Assembly (NCBI RefSeq): GCF_000429325.1
Contig: NZ_AUBQ01000015.1
Location: 152,742 to 216,741 of the forward strand
DNA from: Fundidesulfovibrio putealis DSM 16056
Lineage (GTDB): Bacteria > Desulfobacterota > Desulfovibrionia > Desulfovibrionales > Desulfovibrionaceae
Length of the DNA stretch: 64,000 nt
Direction of reading: 5' to 3'
The notes under the pieces were generated by a model. That model was not told the DNA's origin and did no database searches. It was given only the letters and a program-made list of their open reading frames with translations. Within the stretch, counting starts at the first letter, position 1; each line of letters begins with the position of its first letter. The translations under genes were made by a program, and so were the position numbers. Shown here piece by piece: positions 40,655-48,024 of the stretch.

Positions 40655-42238
40655 CTACTCTTCGCCCAGCCTCTCGCGCACCACGCTGGTCAGCAAATGC
40701 ACCAGCATCATGTGCACGTCCTCGATGAACTGGTAGTTCTCGGAGGGCACGATGAAGCACTCCTCAACAGCGCACTTGAGCTTGCCGCCGGAAAAGCCGG
40801 TCAGGCCCACGGTGCGCGCGCCGCGCTCCTGGGCCATCTGCATGGCCTTGAGCACGTTGGGGCTCATGCCGCCGCCGGAGATGCCGATGACCACGTCGCC
40901 GGGGTTCAGGAGGTTTCTCAGCTGGCCCGAGAAGATGTCCTCGAAGCCCACGTCGTTGCCCCAGGCGGTCATGAGCGGGATGTTGTCGGTGAGCGGAATG
41001 GCCCTGAAGCCCCGCTTGCCGTTGACGGCCACGGTCTTGGCCAGGTCCGAGCAGAAGTGCGAGGCCGTGGCCGCTGAGCCGCCGTTGCCCATGATGAACA
41101 CCTGCTTGTCCGCCACGTAGGCCGCGTGCAGCAGGTCGGCTATGCGCCCGATCTGGTTGTTGTCCAGGCGGCTGACCACGGCCCGCATGCCCAGCAGGTA
41201 GCCCTCGGGGGTGATGGTGGACTTGAAGCGTCCGGCGTGGTCCAGGGTGATCTGCGAGCCGCCGTCCTCGAAGTCGAAGGACAGCTCCTGGAGGCCCAGC
41301 GCGGTCAGTTCGCGGCTGATGTCTTCCTGGCGCTCCGGCTCCGCAAAGACCAGCAGGAACCCCCCGCCGCCCGCGCCGGTGATCTTGCCGCCGAGCGCGC
41401 CGTGGCGCATGGCCGTGTCGTAGTAGCGGTCGATGTCCGGGTTGGAGACCGAGGACGAGAAGCGTTTCTTGTGCTGCCAGGAGTCGTGCAGCAGCCTGCC
41501 GATCTCCAGGATGTCCCCGCCTTCCAGAATTTCGCGCATGCGGTAGGCGGTCTTCTTCACCTGATGCAGGGCGTCCAGCACGCCGCTGTCGTTCTTCTGG
41601 GTGGCCTGGCGCTGGCCTTCCAGGATGCGGGCCGAATCGCGCGAGGCCCCGGTGTGGAACAGCATGAGGTGGCGGCGCAGTTCCGCGCGGCGCGACAGGC
41701 TGACCGCCACGGGCTCAACGGTGACGCCGTCCTTAGTGAAGGTCAGGAAGTTGAGGCCGCCGTGGGCCGAGGCGAACTGGTCCTGCATGCCGATGGGGCG
41801 GCCCAGCACGGTCAGCTCGATGTGGGTGGCCAGTTCGGCCACCTGGGCCTTGTCCATGTGCTTCCCGACGTACGCGCCCACGCACTGGGCCAGACTGGTG
41901 GCCACGGCTCCGGACAGGCCCAGGCCCGAGCCGGGCGGGATGTCCGACTTCAGCGAGAGCATGACGCCGGATTTTACGCCGAAGTGGCGCAGCATGGCCT
42001 TGGGGATGCGCAGGGCGTCCTTCAGGTTGGCCTGGTCCAGGTCGGCGATGCGCTGGTGGAGCTGGTAGTCGGAGGAGGACAGCTCGATGCTCTGGCCGGG
42101 AATTTCCTGGAGCACGGAGTAGAAATACTTGTCGATGGTCACGGAGAGCACGGCGCCGCCGTGGGGCTCGTAGTAGGCGGGCAGGTCGGTGCCGCCGCCG
42201 CCGAAGCTGAGGCGGACCGGGGATTTGGCGATGATCAT
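40655..42238 (-). CDS. Fused heptose-7-phosphate kinase (HddA) and sedoheptulose-7-phosphate isomerase (GmhA)
   Basis: A 527-residue bifunctional enzyme. Residues 1 to about 330 are a GHMP kinase of the HddA type (AKSPVRLSFGGGGTDLPAYY, PPGSGLGLSGAVATS, KITGAGGGGFLLVF). Residues of about 335-527 are a SIS-domain GmhA isomerase (VFIMGNGGSAATASHFCSDL, ISGGGMSPNVLKAM). Together they give the first two steps of GDP-D-glycero-alpha-D-manno-heptose synthesis, from sedoheptulose 7-phosphate to heptose 1,7-bisphosphate. The nucleotidyltransferase gene lies at 43018-43737. Separate genes are the more usual arrangement. Confidence 0.9.
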   Translation of the reverse strand: MIIAKSPVRLSFGGGGTDLPAYYEPHGGAVLSVTIDKYFYSVLQEIPGQSIELSSSDYQLHQRIADLDQANLKDALRIPKAMLRHFGVKSGVMLSLKSDIPPGSGLGLSGAVATSLAQCVGAYVGKHMDKAQVAELATHIELTVLGRPIGMQDQFASAHGGLNFLTFTKDGVTVEPVAVSLSRRAELRRHLMLFHTGASRDSARILEGQRQATQKNDSGVLDALHQVKKTAYRMREILEGGDILEIGRLLHDSWQHKKRFSSSVSNPDIDRYYDTAMRHGALGGKITGAGGGGFLLVFAEPERQEDISRELTALGLQELSFDFEDGGSQITLDHAGRFKSTITPEGYLLGMRAVVSRLDNNQIGRIADLLHAAYVADKQVFIMGNGGSAATASHFCSDLAKTVAVNGKRGFRAIPLTDNIPLMTAWGNDVGFEDIFSGQLRNLLNPGDVVIGISGGGMSPNVLKAMQMAQERGARTVGLTGFSGGKLKCAVEECFIVPSENYQFIEDVHMMLVHLLTSVVRERLGEE

Positions 42239-42299
42239 GGTCTGTTGTCCTGTTGGGGGGCCCTGGGCCTTGAATGAAGCGCGCGGTTCCCGGGCCGCA

Positions 42300-43007
42300 T
42301 CACGCGGGAGCCTGCACTCGCAGGTGGAAGGCCACGCTGGCGCGGTCCAGGCGGTAGCCGTTTTTCTGGTAGAAGAGGCAGGCGGGGATGTTCTCGCTCT
42401 CTGTTGTCACCTCGATGCGTGAGTGTCCCTGCCCGGCGGCCCAGGCCTTGAGGCGCTCCAGCAGGAGCGAACCCCTGCCGCGCGAGGAGGGCAGCGCCGA
42501 GACCAGGTCGATGACCACAACGCCCTCGCGGACCTTGAAGCTCACGAACGCGCCGTGCTCGCGGAACACCAGGATGTCCGGCGAGGTCATGGAGTTGGCC
42601 AGCCAGCGCTCCTGATGGGCCTGGCGTTCGTTTTCCGAAACATCGGGGTCCAGGCCGAAGCGGCTGTAGGGGAAGTTCGCCGCGTGGGCCGACAGTTCCT
42701 CCCGGGGCATGTCCGCCACGGCCTGGGGCTCGCCCACCGCCGCGCCGCGCGTTCCGTTGAGAGGCAGCACGAAGGTGGGCTGCACGCAGATCTTGCGGAA
42801 ACCCAGGCGCTGCAACTGCTTGGAGCCTTCGATGTCCTGGGCGGGCAGCTTGGCGTCGGCCATGAAAGGGGTTCCCGGCGCGCCAAGTGACTCCAGGTCG
42901 CGGGCCAGGGCCTCGTGGTCCGGCGTGGCCATGCGGTAGTAGTCCAGGCCGAAGGCCTCGCTGTCGAAGGACTGGCGAACCAGGCAGGTCAGGGCGGGTG
43001 CGTCCAT
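42300..43007 (-). CDS. GNAT-family N-acetyltransferase
   Basis: A 235-residue protein with a C-terminal GNAT domain: VVIDLVSALPSSRGRGSLLL (acetyl-CoA loop R-G-R-G-S), LERLKAWAAGQGHSRIEVTT, and ACLFYQKNGYRLDRA. AAGGAG precedes the ATG at 43007. Between the kinase and nucleotidyltransferase genes of the heptose cluster, it may acetylate a sugar in the same glycan pathway (similar to WecD-type enzymes). That role is inference. Confidence 0.82.
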   Translation of the reverse strand: MDAPALTCLVRQSFDSEAFGLDYYRMATPDHEALARDLESLGAPGTPFMADAKLPAQDIEGSKQLQRLGFRKICVQPTFVLPLNGTRGAAVGEPQAVADMPREELSAHAANFPYSRFGLDPDVSENERQAHQERWLANSMTSPDILVFREHGAFVSFKVREGVVVIDLVSALPSSRGRGSLLLERLKAWAAGQGHSRIEVTTESENIPACLFYQKNGYRLDRASVAFHLRVQAPA

Positions 43008-43017
43008 GAAATGCTCC

Positions 43018-43737
43018 TTACTGGGCGCGGAAATGCGTGTCGGCGCGCTCAAGCTTCTCGGGCGAGCCGATGTCGATCAGGCAGTCCTCGATGGGATAGC
43101 CGTACAGGGCCGCGCCGGCACCCAGCATGGCCGGGAACACATCCTTGCCGAAGTCCGAGAACCCGGCAGGGGGGATGAAGTCCAGCACGCCCGGCTCGCA
43201 GGCGTACACCCCGGCGTTGGCCAGGTCCGTGAAGGCCACGGGGGGCTTCTCCACGAAACGGGTGATGCGCGAGGCGTCGTCCAGGTCCACCAGCCCGCAC
43301 TGGGTGGGGTTGTCCACCCGGTACAGGCCCACGGTGGCCAGTCCGCCTTTCCCGGCATGATAGCGGGTAAAGGCCGTGACGTCGAATTCCGAGAGCACGT
43401 CGCCGTACCAGACCAGGAACGGCCCGGTAAGATGCTGCCGGAAGGCGTTGAGCGCCCCGGCGGTGCCGAGCAGTTCGTTCTCCACGGTGAAGTGCAGCCT
43501 AGCTCCGAAAGCTTCACCGTCGCCGAAATGCTCCAGCACCACCTCGGGCAGGTGGTGCAGGTTGATGCAGATGTCCGTGACGCCGTGCGCGGCCAGATGG
43601 CGCACGGTGCGTGTAAGCAGCGGCACGCCAGCCACAGGCACCATGGGCTTGGGGCAGGTGTCGGTGAGGGGGCGAAGGCGCGTGCCCAGGCCCGCGCTCA
43701 AGATGACGGCGGTCTTCACCGGCGCCGCGCTTCTCAC
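43018..43737 (-). CDS. hddC: Sugar-phosphate nucleotidyltransferase, probable heptose-1-phosphate guanylyltransferase
   Basis: A 239-residue nucleotidyltransferase: AVILSAGLGTRLRPLTDTCPKPM at the N-terminus (phosphate-binding loop), PFLVWYGDVLSEFD (metal-binding Asp) and GFSDFGKDVFPAML. With the HddA-GmhA fusion nearby, the likely product is GDP-D-glycero-alpha-D-manno-heptose. The start is GTG at 43737, overlapping the radical SAM gene stop (GTGA). A second GTG at 43719 is possible. Confidence 0.8.
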   Translation of the reverse strand: MRSAAPVKTAVILSAGLGTRLRPLTDTCPKPMVPVAGVPLLTRTVRHLAAHGVTDICINLHHLPEVVLEHFGDGEAFGARLHFTVENELLGTAGALNAFRQHLTGPFLVWYGDVLSEFDVTAFTRYHAGKGGLATVGLYRVDNPTQCGLVDLDDASRITRFVEKPPVAFTDLANAGVYACEPGVLDFIPPAGFSDFGKDVFPAMLGAGAALYGYPIEDCLIDIGSPEKLERADTHFRAQ

Positions 43738-44852
43738 TCGGCGGCCTCGGCCAGGGCTGCGTCAGGCTGCGGCGGAGCCGGGGTGGGCTTGGTGCCGGGC
43801 AGGGTGGTCTCCACCTGGATGAACGCGGCGCGGTCGTTGACGTTCATTTCCTTGTACTGCGGGCACTTGGCGCAGGTGGACATGGCCTGGGGGGTGTTGA
43901 TGGTGCCTCGGACCTGCTGGAACTTTTCGTTGTTCCAGATGTCTTCGATGCCTTCCACGTTCAGGTCCCCCATGATGTCCTTGGAGAGCATGCACAGGCG
44001 CACCTTGCCGTCGGACTGTACGAAGACCTCTTCCCAGGGGCGGGGGCACTTCTTGTGCAGGCTCTGCATGGGCTCGAGCACCGGCTTGCCGGAGAGGTCG
44101 AAGCGGTCGGGGATGGTGAGCTTCAGGCCGTGGGCCTTGGCGCGGCGTTCGGCCTCGTCCAGGATCTCGTTGGTGCGCTCCTTGTGGTCGAAGAGGATCT
44201 CGCCGACCATCTCCTGCCCGTAGGCGATCATGTGCACCATTTTGGCCTCGTCCATGCCGAGGCTGGCGGCCAGGTCCACGAAGTCCGGGAACTCCTCCAC
44301 GTTGGAGCGCATGCCCACGAAAACCATGCGCAGATAGGGATGGCTGACGCCAAGCTCGCGCTTCTTGGCCACGACCTTCCTGATGTTGGCGATCACCGTG
44401 TCGAAGTCCGCGCCCTTGCGGATGCGGTTGTAGGTGGCGGCTGTGGCGCCGTCCACGGAGAAGTTCAGGTAGGTGAGCCCGCCGGTGAGGAAGCGGTCGA
44501 TCATCTCCTGCTTGAGGAGCATGGCGTTGGTCAGCACGAAGATGCTGGGGCCGCGGGGGGCCAGAAGATCGAAGTAGCTGCCCAGGTGCTTGTTCATGAG
44601 CGGTTCGCCCCAGCCGAACAGGGAGGCGTCGTGCGCGGTCTCCCAGTAGGGCTCGGTCCTGGCGAAGACCTCGGGCTGGAGGTCGCGGCCCACGAAGTCG
44701 CGGTGGGACTGGCCGCACATGGCGCAGCGAAGGTTGCAGCGGTTGGTGGTCTCGAAGACCAGCCGCTGGGGCTTGGAGGCAAGTATGGTGCGCTCTTCGG
44801 CCAGTTCGCGGTCGTTTAGCGCCTTATTGTCGATGGCTTTTTGGCTTGGCAT
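43734..44852 (-). CDS. Radical SAM protein with SPASM-like C-terminus
   Basis: A 372-residue radical SAM enzyme. The [4Fe-4S] motif is CNLRCAMC near residues 38-45. GEPLMN (SAM contact) and FSVDGATAATYNRIRKGADF follow. The C-terminal cysteines in KKCPRPW, KVRLCMLS and TCAKCPQYK suit a SPASM-type second cluster. The ATG at 44852 is preceded by a GGAGGGACC site. It is the first gene of the sugar-nucleotide operon and may modify the sugar or a peptide. The substrate is unknown. Confidence 0.85.
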   Translation of the reverse strand: MPSQKAIDNKALNDRELAEERTILASKPQRLVFETTNRCNLRCAMCGQSHRDFVGRDLQPEVFARTEPYWETAHDASLFGWGEPLMNKHLGSYFDLLAPRGPSIFVLTNAMLLKQEMIDRFLTGGLTYLNFSVDGATAATYNRIRKGADFDTVIANIRKVVAKKRELGVSHPYLRMVFVGMRSNVEEFPDFVDLAASLGMDEAKMVHMIAYGQEMVGEILFDHKERTNEILDEAERRAKAHGLKLTIPDRFDLSGKPVLEPMQSLHKKCPRPWEEVFVQSDGKVRLCMLSKDIMGDLNVEGIEDIWNNEKFQQVRGTINTPQAMSTCAKCPQYKEMNVNDRAAFIQVETTLPGTKPTPAPPQPDAALAEAAE

Positions 44853-44910
44853 GGGAAGGTCCCTCCTGGCGGGAGGGGGATAGAAGCATCTTTTTTCCGG
44901 CAAGGCAAGA

Positions 44911-44936
44911 CCGGGAAGCCTCTGCGGGCTTCCCGG
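44911..44936 (-). terminator. Hairpin after the NYN-domain gene
   Basis: Perfect 10-bp arms CCGGGAAGCC and GGCTTCCCGG with a 6-nt loop lie 17 bp past the end of the NYN gene. No long T-run follows, so it may be a weak terminator. Confidence 0.5.
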
Positions 44937-44952
44937 CCTGGGCGCGATGTTT

Positions 44953-45816
44953 CTACTTGTTGCCGATGTGGTCGTCGGGGTCTTCCGGGGTGTCCTCCAG
45001 GAGGATGTCCGGGATGGCCGGGTCGGCTATGATGGCGGCACAGGCGGCAGGGGCCGCCGCGGCTTCCGGAACCGGAGAGGCGGCAGGAGGCGCGGGCGCA
45101 TGCCCGTTGGTCCCGTGGGCATATCCTCCGTTGGGGGGCATGGACACAACCCGTGCAGAGGGGGTGTAGGTTCTTTCCGGGGCGGGCAGGGTGAACTCCA
45201 CCACGCCGTCGGCGTGCTCGCGCAGCTTGTCCGACAGGTAGTAGCCGAACTTGGCCACGAAAACGAGCATGCCGTGTTCGCGGGCGAAGTTCATGGCCGG
45301 GATCATGTCCGCGTCGCCGGTGAGCAGCACCACCTTGTCCACCATGCCACGGGCGGCCATCCAGGCGATGTCCAGGCCCATGAGCATGTCCACTTCCTTC
45401 TGCACCAGGTTGATGGACACGTCCTGGGGCTGAAGAGGGAGGTTGCGGCTCAAGGATTCCATGATGCCGCGCATGTTCTTTTTGTTGAGCTTCCAGCCCT
45501 GCATGGCGAGCGATCCAAGGCGCAGGGCCATGCGGGGCATGCGCTGGAGCTGGGTGAGGTAGTCGTTCTTGATGCGGTGCTGTTCAGTTGTGCTGAATTC
45601 GATTTCGCGCTGGGAAATGGGGTGTACCGCGCGGCCGCCGTAGGGCGGTGAATCGTAATAATAGGCGCGGAACAGCTTGTCGTTTTCAAACTCGGAGTCA
45701 GCCATGATGAGTTCGCAGGCCTGCTTCACGGACTCCGCCGAGGGCGGCTGGCCGAGGCGGGCTTCGAGGTGCTTCATCCAGAAAAAACTGCCATCGATAA
45801 GGATTGAGACATTCAT
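44953..45816 (-). CDS. NYN-domain (PIN-like) putative ribonuclease
   Basis: A 287-residue protein. The N-terminal 200 residues form a NYN/DUF88 domain with conserved acids: VSILIDGSFFW at the start, VQKEVDMLMGLDIAWMAARG and VVLLTGDADMIPAMNFAREH. Such proteins act on RNA with metal-dependent nuclease activity. The C-terminus is Ala/Pro-rich and acidic (TPEDPDDHIGNK). The ATG at 45816 is chosen because it opens the domain. A palindrome about 95 bp upstream (45911-45930) belongs more likely to the divergent phage gene. Confidence 0.82.
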   Translation of the reverse strand: MNVSILIDGSFFWMKHLEARLGQPPSAESVKQACELIMADSEFENDKLFRAYYYDSPPYGGRAVHPISQREIEFSTTEQHRIKNDYLTQLQRMPRMALRLGSLAMQGWKLNKKNMRGIMESLSRNLPLQPQDVSINLVQKEVDMLMGLDIAWMAARGMVDKVVLLTGDADMIPAMNFAREHGMLVFVAKFGYYLSDKLREHADGVVEFTLPAPERTYTPSARVVSMPPNGGYAHGTNGHAPAPPAASPVPEAAAAPAACAAIIADPAIPDILLEDTPEDPDDHIGNK

Positions 45817-45910
45817 ATACAGTACTCCAGAAGCGATATTGTAGAGCGGGACTGTAAGCCTTGGGGGAGCGTCCGTCAAAGGGGCGCGGCCATTCTTTTT
45901 GCATCTTTCT

Positions 45911-45930
45911 TCCCACATAGCGCTATGTGG
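45911..45930. promoter_or_regulatory. 20-bp palindromic operator, copy 1
   Basis: CCCACATA-GCGC-TATGTGGG, a perfect 8-4-8 palindrome, lies 58 bp before the phage gene at 45989. A second copy with the same geometry precedes the terminase gene. CTGAAT-17-TATACC just after it is a possible weak promoter. Confidence 0.6.
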
Positions 45931-45988
45931 GCTGAATCGTTTCCTTTGCCGGGTTATACCATCCGCGCCCTGGCAGAGGAGAAGACAC

Positions 45989-46600
45989 ATGACTATCGCG
46001 GACTTGCTCGATGAAATCAGGCTCGAACTGACAGACGAACTCAAAACCCGCTGGAGCGACGAGCAGATGCTGAAGATCGTGGCCAAGGGCTACCGACGGC
46101 TCTCGCACGTGCTCTATCGAAACGACGTGGAACTGGGCCGCGCCGTGCACCGCTTCGAGACCGAGGCCGGGCGGGAGGACTACCCCCTGCCGTCCGACTT
46201 CATGGCCGACTACGGCCTCTACCGCGACGGCACAAACACCAAACTGGCCAAGCAGAGCGACGACTCCTGGGAGCAGCTGACCGCGCCGGGGGAAGCGTCA
46301 GTATGGCTCATCCGGGGCGACAACCTGTACCTGGCAGGAACGCCTGGCGCGGCCTACGGCATGACGCTCCTGTACTGGCCGCTCCTTGACGCGACACTTT
46401 TGGACCTGGATTCGCCCACGCCCTTTAACGGCAAGCTTGATGATCTTGTGGCCGAATACGCGGCGCTTCGCCTCAAGAACATAGACGAGATGGACGTGTC
46501 CCTGGATACGCAGCTCCTGCAGGAGCTGGAGAACAATCTGCTGAACACCTACTCGGCCATCTCTCCGGTCACTGTCACGAGACGGGGCTGGCTGACCTAA
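45989..46600 (+). CDS. Phage head-tail connector-like protein
   Basis: A 203-residue protein with LLDEIRLELTDELKTRWSDEQM at the N-terminus and a C-terminal AALRLKNIDEMDVSLDTQLL. This general layout is that of phage adaptor/connector (gp6-like) proteins found next to terminase and portal genes. The ATG at 45989 follows AGAGGAG. It is upstream of the terminase gene, whereas connectors usually lie after the portal, so the assignment is moderate. Confidence 0.6.
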   Translation: MTIADLLDEIRLELTDELKTRWSDEQMLKIVAKGYRRLSHVLYRNDVELGRAVHRFETEAGREDYPLPSDFMADYGLYRDGTNTKLAKQSDDSWEQLTAPGEASVWLIRGDNLYLAGTPGAAYGMTLLYWPLLDATLLDLDSPTPFNGKLDDLVAEYAALRLKNIDEMDVSLDTQLLQELENNLLNTYSAISPVTVTRRGWLT

Positions 46601-46647
46601 TCCGCGCGCCCGGAGCCGCAAATAATGCGGCTCCGGGCAACTTTCTC

Positions 46648-46667
46648 CCCACATACCCCTATATGGG
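46648..46667. promoter_or_regulatory. 20-bp palindromic operator, copy 2
   Basis: CCCACATA-CCCC-TATATGGG has the same 8-4-8 geometry as the copy at 45911-45930, with one mismatch in the arms. It stands 37 bp before the terminase ATG. GTGACG-16-TACACT follows as a possible promoter. Confidence 0.55.
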
Positions 46668-46704
46668 GTGACGCCGCCAGATTCCCGGCTACACTGCCCG
46701 GTTC

Positions 46705-48015
46705 ATGAAGACCGGAATTACCATCCATACCGGCTACGAGCCGCATCGTTTCCAAAGGCAGATCCACGACGGGCTGAGACGCTTCTCGGTGCTGGTGTGC
46801 CACAGGCGCTTCGGCAAGACCGTGCTGTGCGTCAACGCCCTGATCGACGCCGCGCACCGGGGCGGCCCGCCCAACCTCCGGCTGGCCTACGTGGCCCCCA
46901 CCCTCACCCAGGCCAAGCGCGTGGCCTGGGACTACCTCAAGCTCTACGGCCTGGCCGTGCCCGGCGCCAAGGCCAGCGAAGCGGAGCTGCGCCTGGATTT
47001 CGAGAACGGCTCACGCATCAGCCTGCACGGCGCGGACAACCCCGACAGCCTGCGCGGTCTGTACCTGGATGGCGTGGTGCTGGACGAATACGCGGATTTC
47101 CGGCCCGAGGCCTACGCCACGGTCATCCGTCCGGCCCTGTCCGACCGCAGGGGCTTCGCCATCTTCATCGGCACCCCGCGCGGCCACAACCACTTCTTCG
47201 ACCTGTACCAGACAGCGCTTCGAAACCCCGACTGGTACGCGGCCCGCTTCCCCGTCAGCCAGACCCGCCTGCTCCCCCTGGACGAGGTGGACTCCGCCCG
47301 CGCCCAGATGACCGAGTCCCAGTTCCGCCAGGAGTACGAGTGCGACTTCGACGTGACCGGCGAGGACACGCTCATCCCGCTCTCGCTGGTGCTCGATTCC
47401 CTGGACCGGCAGGTGGGCTACCGCGACGCCCCCTCCGTGATGGGGCTGGACGTGGGCATGTCGCTGGGCGGCGACCCCTCGGCCATCGTGGTGCGCCAGG
47501 GCGGCAAGGTGATCCACGCCGAGGAGTTCCGCCTGGACGACACCCTGGCCATCGCCGGGCGCGCCCGCGAGTGCTTCCACGATCTGCGGCCCGAGGCCGT
47601 CTACGTGGACGCCGTGGGCTGGGGCGCGGGCGTGGCCCACACCCTGTCCGGCTGGGGGCTGCCGGTGACGGCGGTGAACGTTGCGGAATCAGCGTCCTCC
47701 TCGGAGCGGTTCAACCGGCGCCGTGACGAGCTGTGGTGGAAGGCCCGCGAGTTCTTCGCCTCCCGCGTGGCCGCCATCGACGGCGCTGTCCCGCTGGCCA
47801 ACAAGCTGGCGGCCGAATTGTCCGCCCCCCGCTTCGCCTACCTGCCCACCGGACGAATCAAGGTGGAGGGCAAGGACGAGCTGAAACGCCGGGGCGTCCC
47901 GTCCCCCAACATCGCAGACGCCTTCGTTTTGACCATGGCCCACGCCGACCGCTTCCGGACGGCGGACGACACCCTCAACATCGAGGAGGGCCAGGAGCCC
48001 TCCCGGTTCCTCTAG
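46705..48015 (+). CDS. terL: Phage terminase large subunit
   Basis: A 436-residue DNA-packaging motor. Seen: an ATPase domain with Walker A VCHRRFGKTVL near residues 32-42, Walker B GVVLDEYADF, and the coupling motif IFIGTPRG. The C-terminal RNase H-like nuclease has acids in GLDVGMSLGGDPSA, VYVDAVGWGAG and NIADAFVLT. Full length for the family. It cuts and translocates the genome into the prohead. GC-rich like the chromosome, it lies 9 bp before the portal gene. Confidence 0.94.
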   Translation: MKTGITIHTGYEPHRFQRQIHDGLRRFSVLVCHRRFGKTVLCVNALIDAAHRGGPPNLRLAYVAPTLTQAKRVAWDYLKLYGLAVPGAKASEAELRLDFENGSRISLHGADNPDSLRGLYLDGVVLDEYADFRPEAYATVIRPALSDRRGFAIFIGTPRGHNHFFDLYQTALRNPDWYAARFPVSQTRLLPLDEVDSARAQMTESQFRQEYECDFDVTGEDTLIPLSLVLDSLDRQVGYRDAPSVMGLDVGMSLGGDPSAIVVRQGGKVIHAEEFRLDDTLAIAGRARECFHDLRPEAVYVDAVGWGAGVAHTLSGWGLPVTAVNVAESASSSERFNRRRDELWWKAREFFASRVAAIDGAVPLANKLAAELSAPRFAYLPTGRIKVEGKDELKRRGVPSPNIADAFVLTMAHADRFRTADDTLNIEEGQEPSRFL

Positions 48016-48024
48016 GAGACCCTC

